Source: CAKZRD01 sp964549155 (GTDB taxonomy: Archaea > Nanobdellota > Nanobdellia > Pacearchaeales > GW2011-AR1). Taken from it: a stretch of 21,087 nucleotides of DNA. The notes below the pieces were generated by a model. It was not told the DNA's origin and made no database searches. It worked only from the letters and a program-made list of their open reading frames with translations. The position numbers and the translations under genes are program-made. The stretch lies in the NCBI GenBank assembly GCA_964549155.1, contig CAZJUG010000013.1, forward strand, positions 1 to 21,087, read 5' to 3'. How positions within the stretch are numbered: position 1 is the first letter of the stretch; each line of letters opens with the position of its first letter. This document shows positions 5,410 to 12,453 of the stretch, piece after piece.

Positions 5410-8156
5410 ATGGCGAAAAAGTTTGGTTTGTTCCTTCCTTGTTTGGTTTTGTTAGTTGCAAGTATCTCTCTTTTTGGGGTTGTAACGGCAGAAACAAATG
5501 TAACTGAATGTGGCATAATAAGCGAAGGAAATGAAACTTATATACTTAACACCTCTCTGAACTCTGGAGATTCTTGTCTTTACATAAACACTTCGGACAT
5601 TACCTTGGATTGTTCAGGTTATAATATTACTTATGGAAATTCAACAGATGCGGGTTTTGGTATCAATGTAAACAATCTTAGTATTTTAGATTCTGGATTT
5701 AGAAATATAACAATTAAGAATTGTAATTTTATTCAAAACACAACTGCCACCAATTTGAGCACAGCTATATACTTCATGGAAGGCTCCCAAGATTAAATAA
5801 TATCTAATAATACATTTACAGTTGTTGGAAATGGGACAAATGGGGTTCTGCTTGCAGACAATTCTCAGAATATATCTCTGTCAGATAATACTTTTACAAT
5901 TACTGGAGAAAATAATTGGGGAATTTATTTCTATGAGGGCTCTGAGAATTGTGATGTATTTAATAATGTAATTAATTTAGTTAATAATGCTGGGTCAATA
6001 AGTAGGGCAATTCTTTTCGATGATAACTCGGTCGGTGCAAATATTAGTTTAAATAATATTACTTCAACAAGTAGTGAAATTTCTCCAGGAATCTATTTAG
6101 GTGCTTCTGGAAGAACATTCAATATTGAAGGTAATCGTATTGATATTCTAGGTAATGAATCCTCAGGTATTCTCATTGCTGATGATGCTTATTCAGGAAC
6201 AATCTATAATAATATAATCAATGTTTCTGGAAATATGAACTCAAGAACTAATAATGGTAGGGGGGGAATTATTCTAGATTCAGGTGTTTATGGAATTAAT
6301 ATTTCTTCAAATAAAATATATACTTATGGTGTAAATTCAACCGCAATTTTTAGTTGGGGGAATGAATCAACAATTGAATCAAATAATCTAACAACCTTTG
6401 GGGTTTATTCTATGGGGATTTATCTAGAAGAATCAGAAGAAATGAATCTAACAGGGAATAATATAACTACTGCGGGGAACAATTCAGGGGGAATTTTTGC
6501 TGGAACTAGATCAAATGATACTAGGGTATACAATAATAGAATTAATACTTCTGGTTCTTCTTCTGATGGGATATATGTCGATTCTTCTTCTAACTTGAAT
6601 TTAACCTTGAATAATTTAACTGGAACTGGAAGTTATGGAATTTATTTAAACTATTGCATAGACCTTTTGGTTTATTCAAATACTATTACTAATGCAGAAA
6701 CTTATGGGATTTATGATTCTGTTTCTTCTTCTACAAATATCTCTTCAAATACTATTTCTGGAACACGGGGAACTGGAAATTATGTTTTCGGTATTAGTTC
6801 TGAAAATGCAACCTCCGGGGTTGTAGGGTCTAATACTCTTTTTGGAAATGACGAAGGCTCTGGGAATTATTGTGGGGGAATTGCAGTTTGGTATGCTAAT
6901 ACTACTATCTCTTCAAATATAATCTATGGAAACTTAAATGATAGTTGTAATATTACTACTGGAATAAAAATCATTTTAGACTCTGGAAAAAATTCCCTGA
7001 CAATAAATAACAATGAAATAAATTCGAGTGCGGGAAACAATAGTTATGGGGTTATTTTTGAAACAGCTGATGGAAGTAGTATTGATACAATCGCGGGTGT
7101 GGGTAATACAATTAGAAATTCTGATTATTGTTTGCATTTTGAAGTTGGAAAATTTATTACTTCAGGATTTAATCTTGAAAGTTGTGGCACTTATGATGTT
7201 TGTTCTGTGAGTAATGTTCTTGCAACTGCCTTTAATACAACAGCAAAGATAATTAACTCTACAGTTGATGTTAGTAAATTAAATGCAAGCGAATACTCAA
7301 ATCTATCTCTCCAAGAATATGTTCGAGGGTATGTGAATAGTTCGGGTTCTGCTATTTCTGGAGCAACAGTTACTTTGGCGAACAACAATAGTGCCGAACA
7401 ACAATGGAGTGCAACAACTGGTTCAGATGGCTATACATCTTATAGTGGAGCAACTTATTATTTTTATAATTCTACTGGGGGTTACAACTATAGTTCAATG
7501 ACTGCAACAGCATCCAAAACAGGTTACGATTCAAATTCTGTGAGCTCCGTAATTACTGGGCAGTCTACTATTAATATTTCTTTAACTGTCTCTGAAGTAG
7601 AGGACTCTTCAGGTTCTTCCGGTTCGAGTAGTTCAACACCTTCTTTCTGGACAAACACCTATGTTTTAAATGAAAACGAAACTTCTGCTTTTGAAGGAGA
7701 TGGTTTGACAAAAGTTTTGTCTCCCAAGAATAGGGTTCGAGTAGTTTTGAATGGAACTACTCATCATATGGGGTTATCAATTTGACATCGACAACAGCAA
7801 CAATAAATGTTTCTTCAAATCCTCAACAAAGAACAATGACTATTGGGGAAGAATGGAAAGTTGATGTTGATGAAGACAATTATTATGAGCTATCTGTTAA
7901 ATTAATTTCAATAAGCAATAACAAAGCAAACTTGACTATAAAATCTATTCTTAGTGAATTAATTTTGGTTGAAGAAGGGAATGGGGAGGAATTAAATAAT
8001 ATTGATAATGGAGAAGATGCTTCAAATAATGTTAAAAAAAGTTGGACCTGGTTATGGATTACCCTTGTTATAATATTAGTTATTGGAATTTTATATGCTG
8101 TGTGGGTTTTTTATGGTAAGAATAAAAAATCAAAAATAGTTCAGTATTTCCGTTGA
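5410..8156 (+). pseudogene. Cell-surface beta-helix (NosD/PbH1-type) protein, interrupted
   Basis: The intact product would be about 915 residues. It starts with a signal peptide (MAKKFGLFLPCLVLLVASIS, cleaved near residue 27). A long right-handed beta-helix of NNxI/NNTI repeats rich in Asn, Ser, Gly and Thr follows. Then come a small Ig-like or carboxypeptidase-regulatory-like segment (GYVNSSGSAISGATVTLAN), a Ser/Gly linker and a beta domain. It ends with one membrane helix (SWTWLWITLVIILVIGIL) and a basic tail. Such proteins sit on the archaeal cell surface and bind or shield. Two lesions break it. An in-frame TAA at 5794-5796 lies in otherwise continuous coding. A missing base in the G run at 7770-7773 shifts the frame; one more G would read MGVINLTSTT and continue to the stop at 8156. 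Either recent decay or sequencing errors could explain this. Confidence 0.85.
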
Positions 8157-8172
8157 TTTAATCTAGTGTATC

Positions 8173-8181
8173 TTTTTAAAC
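8173..8181 (+). promoter_or_regulatory. TATA box for tRNA-Pro
   Basis: TTTTTAAAC lies 23-31 bases before the first base of tRNA-Pro. Confidence 0.55.
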
Positions 8182-8203
8182 TAATATTTTATTATGTTGT
8201 TAT

Positions 8204-8276
8204 GGGGCTATGGGGTAGCTTGGTATCCTTCAAGCATGGGGTGTTTGAGACCCCGGTTCGATTCCGGGTAGCCCCA
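8204..8276 (+). tRNA. tRNA-Pro(GGG)
   Basis: The acceptor GGGGCTA (8204-8210) pairs with TAGCCCC (8269-8275), with discriminator A at 8276. The D stem is GGGT/ATCC. The anticodon stem CAAGC/GTTTG encloses loop ATGGGGT, giving anticodon GGG followed by G37 as is usual for tRNA-Pro. The T stem is CCCGG/CCGGG around TTCGATT. There is no intron and no encoded CCA. It begins 47 bases after the surface-protein gene. Confidence 0.95.
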
Positions 8277-8303
8277 TTTAATTTATATTTGCGGAATCGA
8301 ACC
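8255..8303. repeat. 12-base inverted copy of the tRNA-Pro T arm
   Basis: GGTTCGATTCCG (8255-8266, inside the T arm) has a perfect inverted copy CGGAATCGAACC at 8292-8303, just beyond the tRNA. A read-through transcript could pair the two and compete with T-arm folding. The inverted copy could also be a remnant of an inserted tRNA fragment. Confidence 0.6.
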
Positions 8304-8449
8304 TTCAGAAAAACTTTTGCAGTTGTATTGTCTTTTCCTTTGTCAACAGCGAAAGTTTTTGTTCTAACTCACAATTCACTCTTGCTATTTTTCAACATAC
8401 AATTAATCTCTGCAAGAGCAAATTGCTCGCCGGGTAGCCCCATTAAATT
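8304..8449. repeat. Hairpin-rich spacer ending in a duplicate of the tRNA-Pro 3' end
   Basis: Three nested or adjacent inverted repeats are visible: AAAAACTTT/AAAGTTTTT (8309-8360), CTCTTGC/GCAAGAG (8379-8418) and GAGCA/TGCTC (8416-8428). CCGGGTAGCCCCATT at 8430-8444 then repeats 8264-8278 exactly (T-stem 3' strand, acceptor 3' strand and flank), 166 bases downstream. The stop codon of the convergent gene (8443-8445) lies in this duplicate. Confidence 0.65.
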
Positions 8450-8784
8450 TTTCCTTCAGAAATCATATCTATTAAATCGGATTCTCCTTGACTAGTCTTT
8501 CTTTTTTCTAATCTTCTATCTTTTCTTATTTTTCCATGGTAAACTGGTGAAAATGTATCTACATTTGTAGGAGTCTCTATTTCTACGAATGAATATCTTC
8601 CCCCTCGGACTTGTCCTTCAGTTATTGTTCTCCATTCAATAATGGGTTGTAAATATTCTCTCAATCTTTGGGATATTCTTTCTATTTCCCTAGGTTCGTT
8701 ATATACTAAAATTCTGTATGTGTGTTTTTCGGGGTTGTCTTCTGAAGATTTTTCCCATGATATCTTTCTTTCCATAAAACTCAT
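8443..8784 (-). CDS. Hypothetical protein (113 aa)
   Basis: I do not recognise this small soluble protein. Residues 20-75 look like an alpha/beta unit (TYRILVYNEPREIERISQRL, then GRYSFVEIETP), followed by a very basic stretch (HGKIRKDRRLEKRKT) that could bind nucleic acid; that role is inference. The ATG at 8784 fits a TATA-like box at 8809-8817; a second ATG three codons later (8775) is less well spaced. It is divergent from the HAD gene, and its stop overlaps the duplicated tRNA-Pro 3' end, so the insertion or duplication there may have shaped its C-terminus. Confidence 0.65.
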   Translation of the reverse strand: MSFMERKISWEKSSEDNPEKHTYRILVYNEPREIERISQRLREYLQPIIEWRTITEGQVRGGRYSFVEIETPTNVDTFSPVYHGKIRKDRRLEKRKTSQGESDLIDMISEGKI

Positions 8785-8808
8785 TGTTTAAACTAGTTTA
8801 AATCTTTT

Positions 8809-8828
8809 TCTATAAATCTTTATAAACC
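8809..8828. promoter_or_regulatory. Divergent pair of TATA boxes
   Basis: The minus-strand box GATTTATAG (8809-8817) lies 25-33 bases before the ATG at 8784. The plus-strand box CTTTATAAACC (8818-8828) lies 20-30 bases before the ATG at 8848. The two are back to back, so the two genes may compete for, or share, transcription factors. Confidence 0.55.
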
Positions 8829-8847
8829 TCTTTTAACCAGATGTACT

Positions 8848-9522
8848 ATGAAAAAAGAGATGAAAAATTATAAAGCTATAATTTTTGATTTGGATGGTAC
8901 TCTAATAGATTCTATGCCTTATCATTTTTTAGCTTTCAAGGAAACCTTAAAGGAACATGGAGTTAGTATGGGAGATGCGACATTGAAACATTTTATGGGA
9001 AGTTCTACAAAAAAGATATTGCAGAATATAAAAAATGTTTATCCATTTGAGGGAAATGTTGATGATATTCGGGAGGAAAGAAGATATCATTATTTTAAAG
9101 CATTGAAGAGAAAAAACATAATTTTCCCAAGTGTAGAAAAAATGATTAAGAGTCTTAAGAAGAATTATAAGGTTGCGATTGCCACCGGTTCTTCAAGAGT
9201 TACGACGAGGTATTCTGTTTCAAAAAGATTTATGAATTTGTTTGATACGATTGTGACAATAAATGATGTTAGGAGAGAAAAGCCTTATCCTGATCAACTT
9301 CTTTTAGTTGCTAGGAGATTGAAAATTAGTCCCCAAGAATGCTTAATGGTGGGAGACTCTAGTTTTGATGTTCTATCTGCAAATCGAGCTAAGATGGATT
9401 GTTTTGGAGTTCTGACCGGTTTCACCTCAAAAAAAGAATTGGTAAATGCTGGTGCAAAGAATGTTTTTAGCTCTATTCTGGGAATCCATAAATATTTAAA
9501 CAAAAATTTCTCTAAATGTTAA
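8848..9522 (+). CDS. HAD-superfamily hydrolase (Gph/beta-phosphoglucomutase-like phosphatase)
   Basis: This 224-residue protein has all four HAD motifs. FDLDGT at 13-18 holds the nucleophile Asp14 and acid/base Asp16; ATGSS holds Thr113; Lys145 lies in REKPYPD; and GDSSFD at 169-174 provides the magnesium-binding acids. A helical cap follows motif I (residues 20-90), as in subclass IA, whose members are mostly small-molecule phosphatases or phosphomutases. The substrate cannot be told from sequence. It is leaderless from the box at 8818 and is followed 6 bases later by the zinc-ribbon/Hsp20-like gene, so the two are probably co-transcribed. Confidence 0.88.
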   Translation: MKKEMKNYKAIIFDLDGTLIDSMPYHFLAFKETLKEHGVSMGDATLKHFMGSSTKKILQNIKNVYPFEGNVDDIREERRYHYFKALKRKNIIFPSVEKMIKSLKKNYKVAIATGSSRVTTRYSVSKRFMNLFDTIVTINDVRREKPYPDQLLLVARRLKISPQECLMVGDSSFDVLSANRAKMDCFGVLTGFTSKKELVNAGAKNVFSSILGIHKYLNKNFSKC

Positions 9523-9528
9523 ATTAAA

Positions 9529-10143
9529 ATGTTTAAAAAAAATTGTAATTCCTGTGGTAAGAAGATAGATAGAAAGTTTAGGTTTTGTCCATGGTGTGGA
9601 AAACCTACAAAACCTATTAGTCAAGAAGATTATGGTATGCTGGGATTTGATGATGAGATTAGGAATCAGGAAGTTTCAAATCCTCTTTCTATTTTTGGAG
9701 GTTCTTTAGGAGGTGTTTTCAACCAACTGACTAAACAACTTACTAAGGAATTGAAAAATTTAGATAGTGGAGAAGGTAGACCTCAGGGAATAGAAATAAG
9801 GTTTTCTACAGGTCGTCCAATGCAGGGAACTTTGAAACAAGAGTCTAGGAAAGATTTAGATTCTAGTGAACCTGTTAGTGGGGAAGAGTTGGAGCGAAGG
9901 AGAAATCTGCCTGTAGAGATTGCAGAATCAAAGATTAGGAGATTGCCAGAAGGAATTGTTTATGAGATAGATACTCCTGGTGTGAAGACAAAACAAGATG
10001 TTTCTATTCTTAGAATGGAAAATAGCCTAGAAGTTAGAGCGTATTCAAGAGATAAGTGTTACATCAAAACAATTCCTATACAAGTTAATGTTGTTAAGTA
10101 TGGTGTTAAAGGTAACAAGGTATTTGTACAGATAAAAAGTTAG
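9529..10143 (+). CDS. Zinc-ribbon protein with C-terminal Hsp20/CS-like domain
   Basis: The N-terminus is a compact zinc ribbon with Cys6, Cys9, Cys20 and Cys23 (CNSCG, then CPWCG). A Gly/Gln-rich low-complexity middle (about 45-125) follows. Residues 127-204 resemble an alpha-crystallin or CS-type beta sandwich: VYEIDTPGVKTKQDVSIL, then LEVRAYSRDKCYIKTIPI, then a final strand VFVQIKS. Small heat-shock proteins hold unfolding proteins; CS domains are often cochaperone modules. The zinc ribbon at the N-terminus is unusual for a plain Hsp20 and suggests a docking or targeting role; this is inference. It probably shares a transcript with the HAD gene. Confidence 0.7.
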   Translation: MFKKNCNSCGKKIDRKFRFCPWCGKPTKPISQEDYGMLGFDDEIRNQEVSNPLSIFGGSLGGVFNQLTKQLTKELKNLDSGEGRPQGIEIRFSTGRPMQGTLKQESRKDLDSSEPVSGEELERRRNLPVEIAESKIRRLPEGIVYEIDTPGVKTKQDVSILRMENSLEVRAYSRDKCYIKTIPIQVNVVKYGVKGNKVFVQIKS

Positions 10144-10151
10144 ATACTAAA

Positions 10152-10164
10152 CTTTTATAAATGG
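10152..10164 (+). promoter_or_regulatory. TATA box for tRNA-Ile
   Basis: CTTTTATAAATGG lies 25-37 bases before the tRNA start. Confidence 0.55.
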
Positions 10165-10188
10165 ATTTTTCATGAGAATTTTACCGAT

Positions 10189-10262
10189 GAGGCTATGGCG
10201 CAGCCCGGTAGCGCACCGCTCTGATAAGGCGGGGGTCCCAGGTTCAAATCCTGGTAGCCTCA
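10189..10262 (+). tRNA. tRNA-Ile(GAU)
   Basis: The acceptor GAGGCTA (10189-10195) pairs with TAGCCTC (10255-10261), with discriminator A at 10262. The anticodon stem CCGCT/GGCGG encloses loop CTGATAA, giving anticodon GAT (Ile). The T stem CCAGG/CCTGG surrounds TTCAAAT. There is no intron and no encoded CCA. A T6 run follows directly at 10263-10268 and probably ends transcription. Unlike the Ser, Gly and Pro tRNAs here, it has no truncated copy beside it. Confidence 0.95.
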
Positions 10263-10268
10263 TTTTTT
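10263..10268 (+). terminator. T-run terminator of tRNA-Ile
   Basis: Six T residues follow the discriminator base directly. Archaeal RNA polymerase ends readily on such runs. Confidence 0.5.
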
Positions 10269-10275
10269 GTCACTA

Positions 10276-10306
10276 ACAGATAGTTTTATAAAAGCCATTT
10301 ATCTGT
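10276..10306 (+). promoter_or_regulatory. TATA box framed by an inverted repeat, ahead of the M29 operon
   Basis: TTTTATAAAAG (10284-10294) sits between ACAGATA (10276-10282) and its inverted copy TATCTGT (10300-10306). Transcription would begin near 10312-10318, leaving an unusual leader of about 55 bases before the ATG at 10371. A closely similar block (ACAGAT, then TTATAAAAGCC) lies upstream of the aRF1 gene at 18265-18281. Confidence 0.5.
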
Positions 10307-10315
10307 ATCTTTTAG

Positions 10316-10363
10316 GGTGATTGATTGGTTAAGAACTGGTACAGAATCGCCTTAGAATTCTAA
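10316..10363 (+). promoter_or_regulatory. Structured 5' leader of the M29 operon
   Basis: GGTGATT (10316-10322) can pair with AATCGCC (10345-10351) with one G-T pair, enclosing GGTT/AACT. The perfect 12-base palindrome TTAGAATTCTAA (10352-10363) follows, ending 7 bases before the start codon. It could be an RNA element, a protein operator, or a small RNA whose gene abuts the operon. Confidence 0.4.
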
Positions 10364-10370
10364 TAACAAA

Positions 10371-10715
10371 ATGGATAAAGATAGGTCTTGTGAGGATTCG
10401 AATGGTTTTTCTGATTGTTTAAGTTTGGAAAGGATGGGGGAGGGAGATGATTTTAGGTCATATGGTGTTTTTTATCGTTCTATTCGAGATAATCCAAGAG
10501 TTCTTGTAACTTATACTGCGGCTTATTCTCCTGAAAAAGATAAAATTACAATAAAAACTATATTTGAAAGTGGTAGGCCTGCTTCAGACAGAGACTGTAA
10601 GGATTGGAATCATGTTGAAGATGTTGTCCGAGAATTAGCCTTAGATGTTTTTACTGATTGTCTAACAAAACCTGGAACCTTGTTTAGGAGGGGGAATGGA
10701 GAAGCTAACTTATAA
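10371..10715 (+). CDS. Hypothetical protein, first gene of the M29 operon (114 aa)
   Basis: I do not recognise this small soluble alpha/beta protein. It resembles the next gene product: both have a Ser-Tyr-Gly-Val-aromatic/Ile-Tyr motif (SYGVFY here, SYGVIY there) followed by beta strands and then an acidic or basic helix. They are therefore probably tandem paralogues that have diverged. The start at 10371 follows a structured leader. The gene overlaps the next by 20 bases, and an AGGAGGGGG binding site for that gene (10686-10694) lies within its 3' end, so translation of the two is probably coupled. Confidence 0.7.
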   Translation: MDKDRSCEDSNGFSDCLSLERMGEGDDFRSYGVFYRSIRDNPRVLVTYTAAYSPEKDKITIKTIFESGRPASDRDCKDWNHVEDVVRELALDVFTDCLTKPGTLFRRGNGEANL

Positions 10716-10974
10716 AAAGTTGTGTCAGTCTGGAAAAAATGTAAGCTATGGGGTTATTTATGAGGGTGAAAATTTCAGAGAAATTATTGCAAAGTATGAT
10801 TTATATTTGACAAAAGAAAATTCATTTAGGGTAGTTTCCTCTTCTTCTCTCAATGGTGATACTTTAAGGCTGGACTTCTGTAGAAGAAGAGATGCATTAT
10901 GCTTTTTGAGGGGAGAACTTGAACATTCGATAATTGATTCTGCAAAAATTTTAAATTTTATGGAGAGATTATAA
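10696..10974 (+). CDS. Hypothetical protein, paralogue of its upstream neighbour (92 aa)
   Basis: This unknown protein has the same layout as the 10371 product: an N-terminal helix, SYGVIYEG, a run of strands, and a final helix (DALCFLRGELEHSIIDSAKI). It has a strong ribosome binding site (AGGAGGGGG, ending 1 base before the ATG, so somewhat close). It ends one base before the first M29 aminopeptidase gene. The pairing with aminopeptidases suggests a subunit, inhibitor or adaptor of the peptidase, but this rests on context only. Confidence 0.65.
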   Translation: MEKLTYKKLCQSGKNVSYGVIYEGENFREIIAKYDLYLTKENSFRVVSSSSLNGDTLRLDFCRRRDALCFLRGELEHSIIDSAKILNFMERL

Positions 10975-10975
10975 A

Positions 10976-12055
10976 ATGCCCTTAGATTTAAGAACACGAA
11001 AACTTGCACAACTTGCAGTTAGAAAGGGAGTTAATGTAAAGCCAGGATATAAAATTGTGATTTCTGGAGGGAGTGAATCAATTCCTTTTTTAGTGGAATT
11101 ATACAAGGAGGTAATTTTGCAAAAAGCAATTCCTATTCTAAAAGTTGGATTGCCTGATGTGAATGATTTTTTCTTTAAGCATGCAACAAAAGAGCAGTTA
11201 GAACATTTTCCAGATTATTGGTTTGATACAATAAAACAATGTCAAGGATACATCGGGGTTGATACAGAGGTCAATACAAGAGAACTTTCTAGTTGTGATT
11301 CTGGAAAAATGACTGTGAGGGGAAAAGTCATGCATAAAATTTCTGATTATATTTGTAATGAGAAAGATAAAATAAAGAGAACAACTATTGCTTATCCTTG
11401 CTTGGCTCTTGCACAAGATGCTGAAATGTCTTTGACAGAATATGAAAATTTTGTTTATGGTGCCACTATAGGGGTAGATTGGGACAATGTTGAAAAGCTA
11501 ATGAAAAAGGTTTTGTCTAGATTTAAGGAGGGTTCTGATGTTCATCTCATTGGGGAGAATGTAGATTTGAAATTTAAGGTTCATGGGGAGAAAGCAATGT
11601 CGGATATTGACTTTGATAATATGCCTGCGGGGGAAGTTTTTATGGCACCTTTTAGAGAAAGTATGAATGGATGGATTAAGTTTGAATATCCTTCTGTAAG
11701 AAATGGAAAAGAAGTTACAGATATTTTTTTGAAATTTGAAAATGGAAAAGCAGTTGAAATGAAGGCAAGCAAGAATGAAGATTTTTTGAAAGAGATGCTT
11801 GCGACGGATGAGAATGCTTCTTTTGTTGGAGAGTTCGGTATCGGTATGAATCCTAAGATTACTGAATATACAAATAATCTTCTTTTCGACGAGAAAATTG
11901 GCGGAACAATCCATTTGGCGATGGGGATGGCTTACAAAGATAATGGTGGGGGAAATGATTCTTCAATTCATTGGGACTTGGTTAAGTCTATGAAGAATGC
12001 GAAGATTATTGTTGATGGGAAGATTTTGCAGAATGGGGGAGAGTGGAAGATATGA
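10976..12055 (+). CDS. M29-family aminopeptidase (first copy)
   Basis: This 359-residue metalloaminopeptidase matches the M29 (AmpS/AmpT) family, whose members use two metal ions to release N-terminal residues from peptides, usually as dimers in the cytoplasm. The metal and catalytic positions are all present in order: Glu220 in PAGEVFMAP, Glu286 in GEFGIG, His313 and Tyr320 in IHLAMGMAY, and His332 and Asp334 in IHWD. The N-terminal alpha/beta domain (1-190) is complete, and the protein is slightly shorter than the usual 400-410 residues. It begins one base after its neighbour and overlaps the next gene by ATGA. Peptide recycling is the expected role. Confidence 0.92.
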   Translation: MPLDLRTRKLAQLAVRKGVNVKPGYKIVISGGSESIPFLVELYKEVILQKAIPILKVGLPDVNDFFFKHATKEQLEHFPDYWFDTIKQCQGYIGVDTEVNTRELSSCDSGKMTVRGKVMHKISDYICNEKDKIKRTTIAYPCLALAQDAEMSLTEYENFVYGATIGVDWDNVEKLMKKVLSRFKEGSDVHLIGENVDLKFKVHGEKAMSDIDFDNMPAGEVFMAPFRESMNGWIKFEYPSVRNGKEVTDIFLKFENGKAVEMKASKNEDFLKEMLATDENASFVGEFGIGMNPKITEYTNNLLFDEKIGGTIHLAMGMAYKDNGGGNDSSIHWDLVKSMKNAKIIVDGKILQNGGEWKI

Positions 12056-12453
12056 CAATCATTCCTTTTCATAATCATTATTCTGAAAAAGGAAAAAGTG
12101 TAACTGCCGAAGGTTTAAAAACTATATTTAGAGATGACTTTTATTTAGATGAAAGAGCCTGTCTTTGTAGTATTCCCTCAGAAGATAATCTACCGGTTGT
12201 TTTAGTTCATGGTTCAAGAGATATAAATTCTCCTTGTTATGATGCAATTAAAAGACAAATAAGTACAGCTTCTAATACTCATTTTTATATTTTTGCCTTT
12301 AGTCTTGGCTTTGGACAACATGCTTTTGAAAATGTCAAAAAAAGAATAGGAGAACATCCAAATTATATGCCTGTTGTGGGATTTAATTTGGAAGAATCTC
12401 TTGAAAGAATAGGGGGATTACTAGTAGCAAGGCAGGGAGGTATTTATGGCTGA
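12052..12453 (+). CDS. Hypothetical protein between the two M29 genes (133 aa)
   Basis: I do not recognise this protein. The start is taken as the ATG at 12052, which overlaps the upstream stop as ATGA; a GTG at 12043 would add three residues but is less likely. It has a compact alpha/beta look: LPVVLVHGSRDINSP (about 46-60), HFYIFAFSLGFGQHAF (about 78-93), then MPVVGFNLEESLERI. It has no membrane segment or signal. It overlaps the second M29 gene by 8 bases, so it is translated in step with both peptidases. Confidence 0.65.
   Translation: MTIIPFHNHYSEKGKSVTAEGLKTIFRDDFYLDERACLCSIPSEDNLPVVLVHGSRDINSPCYDAIKRQISTASNTHFYIFAFSLGFGQHAFENVKKRIGEHPNYMPVVGFNLEESLERIGGLLVARQGGIYG

Noticed and set aside
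8166..8495. Plus-strand open frame of 109 codons through tRNA-Pro
   Set aside because: It spans the tRNA and its hairpin spacer and overlaps a better-supported minus-strand gene.
10312..10363. Box C/D small RNA in the leader of the M29 operon
   Set aside because: A loose match to a C box (GTGATTG) is present, but no CTGA D box or second box pair is found.
11498..11914. Minus-strand open frames inside the first M29 gene
   Set aside because: They are shadows of a well-supported plus-strand gene and contain no recognisable domain.
12043..12051. GTG start for the protein between the M29 genes (and likewise GTG at 13582 for the last operon gene)
   Set aside because: In both cases an ATG overlaps the upstream stop as ATGA, a common archaeal coupling arrangement, so the GTG is not needed.
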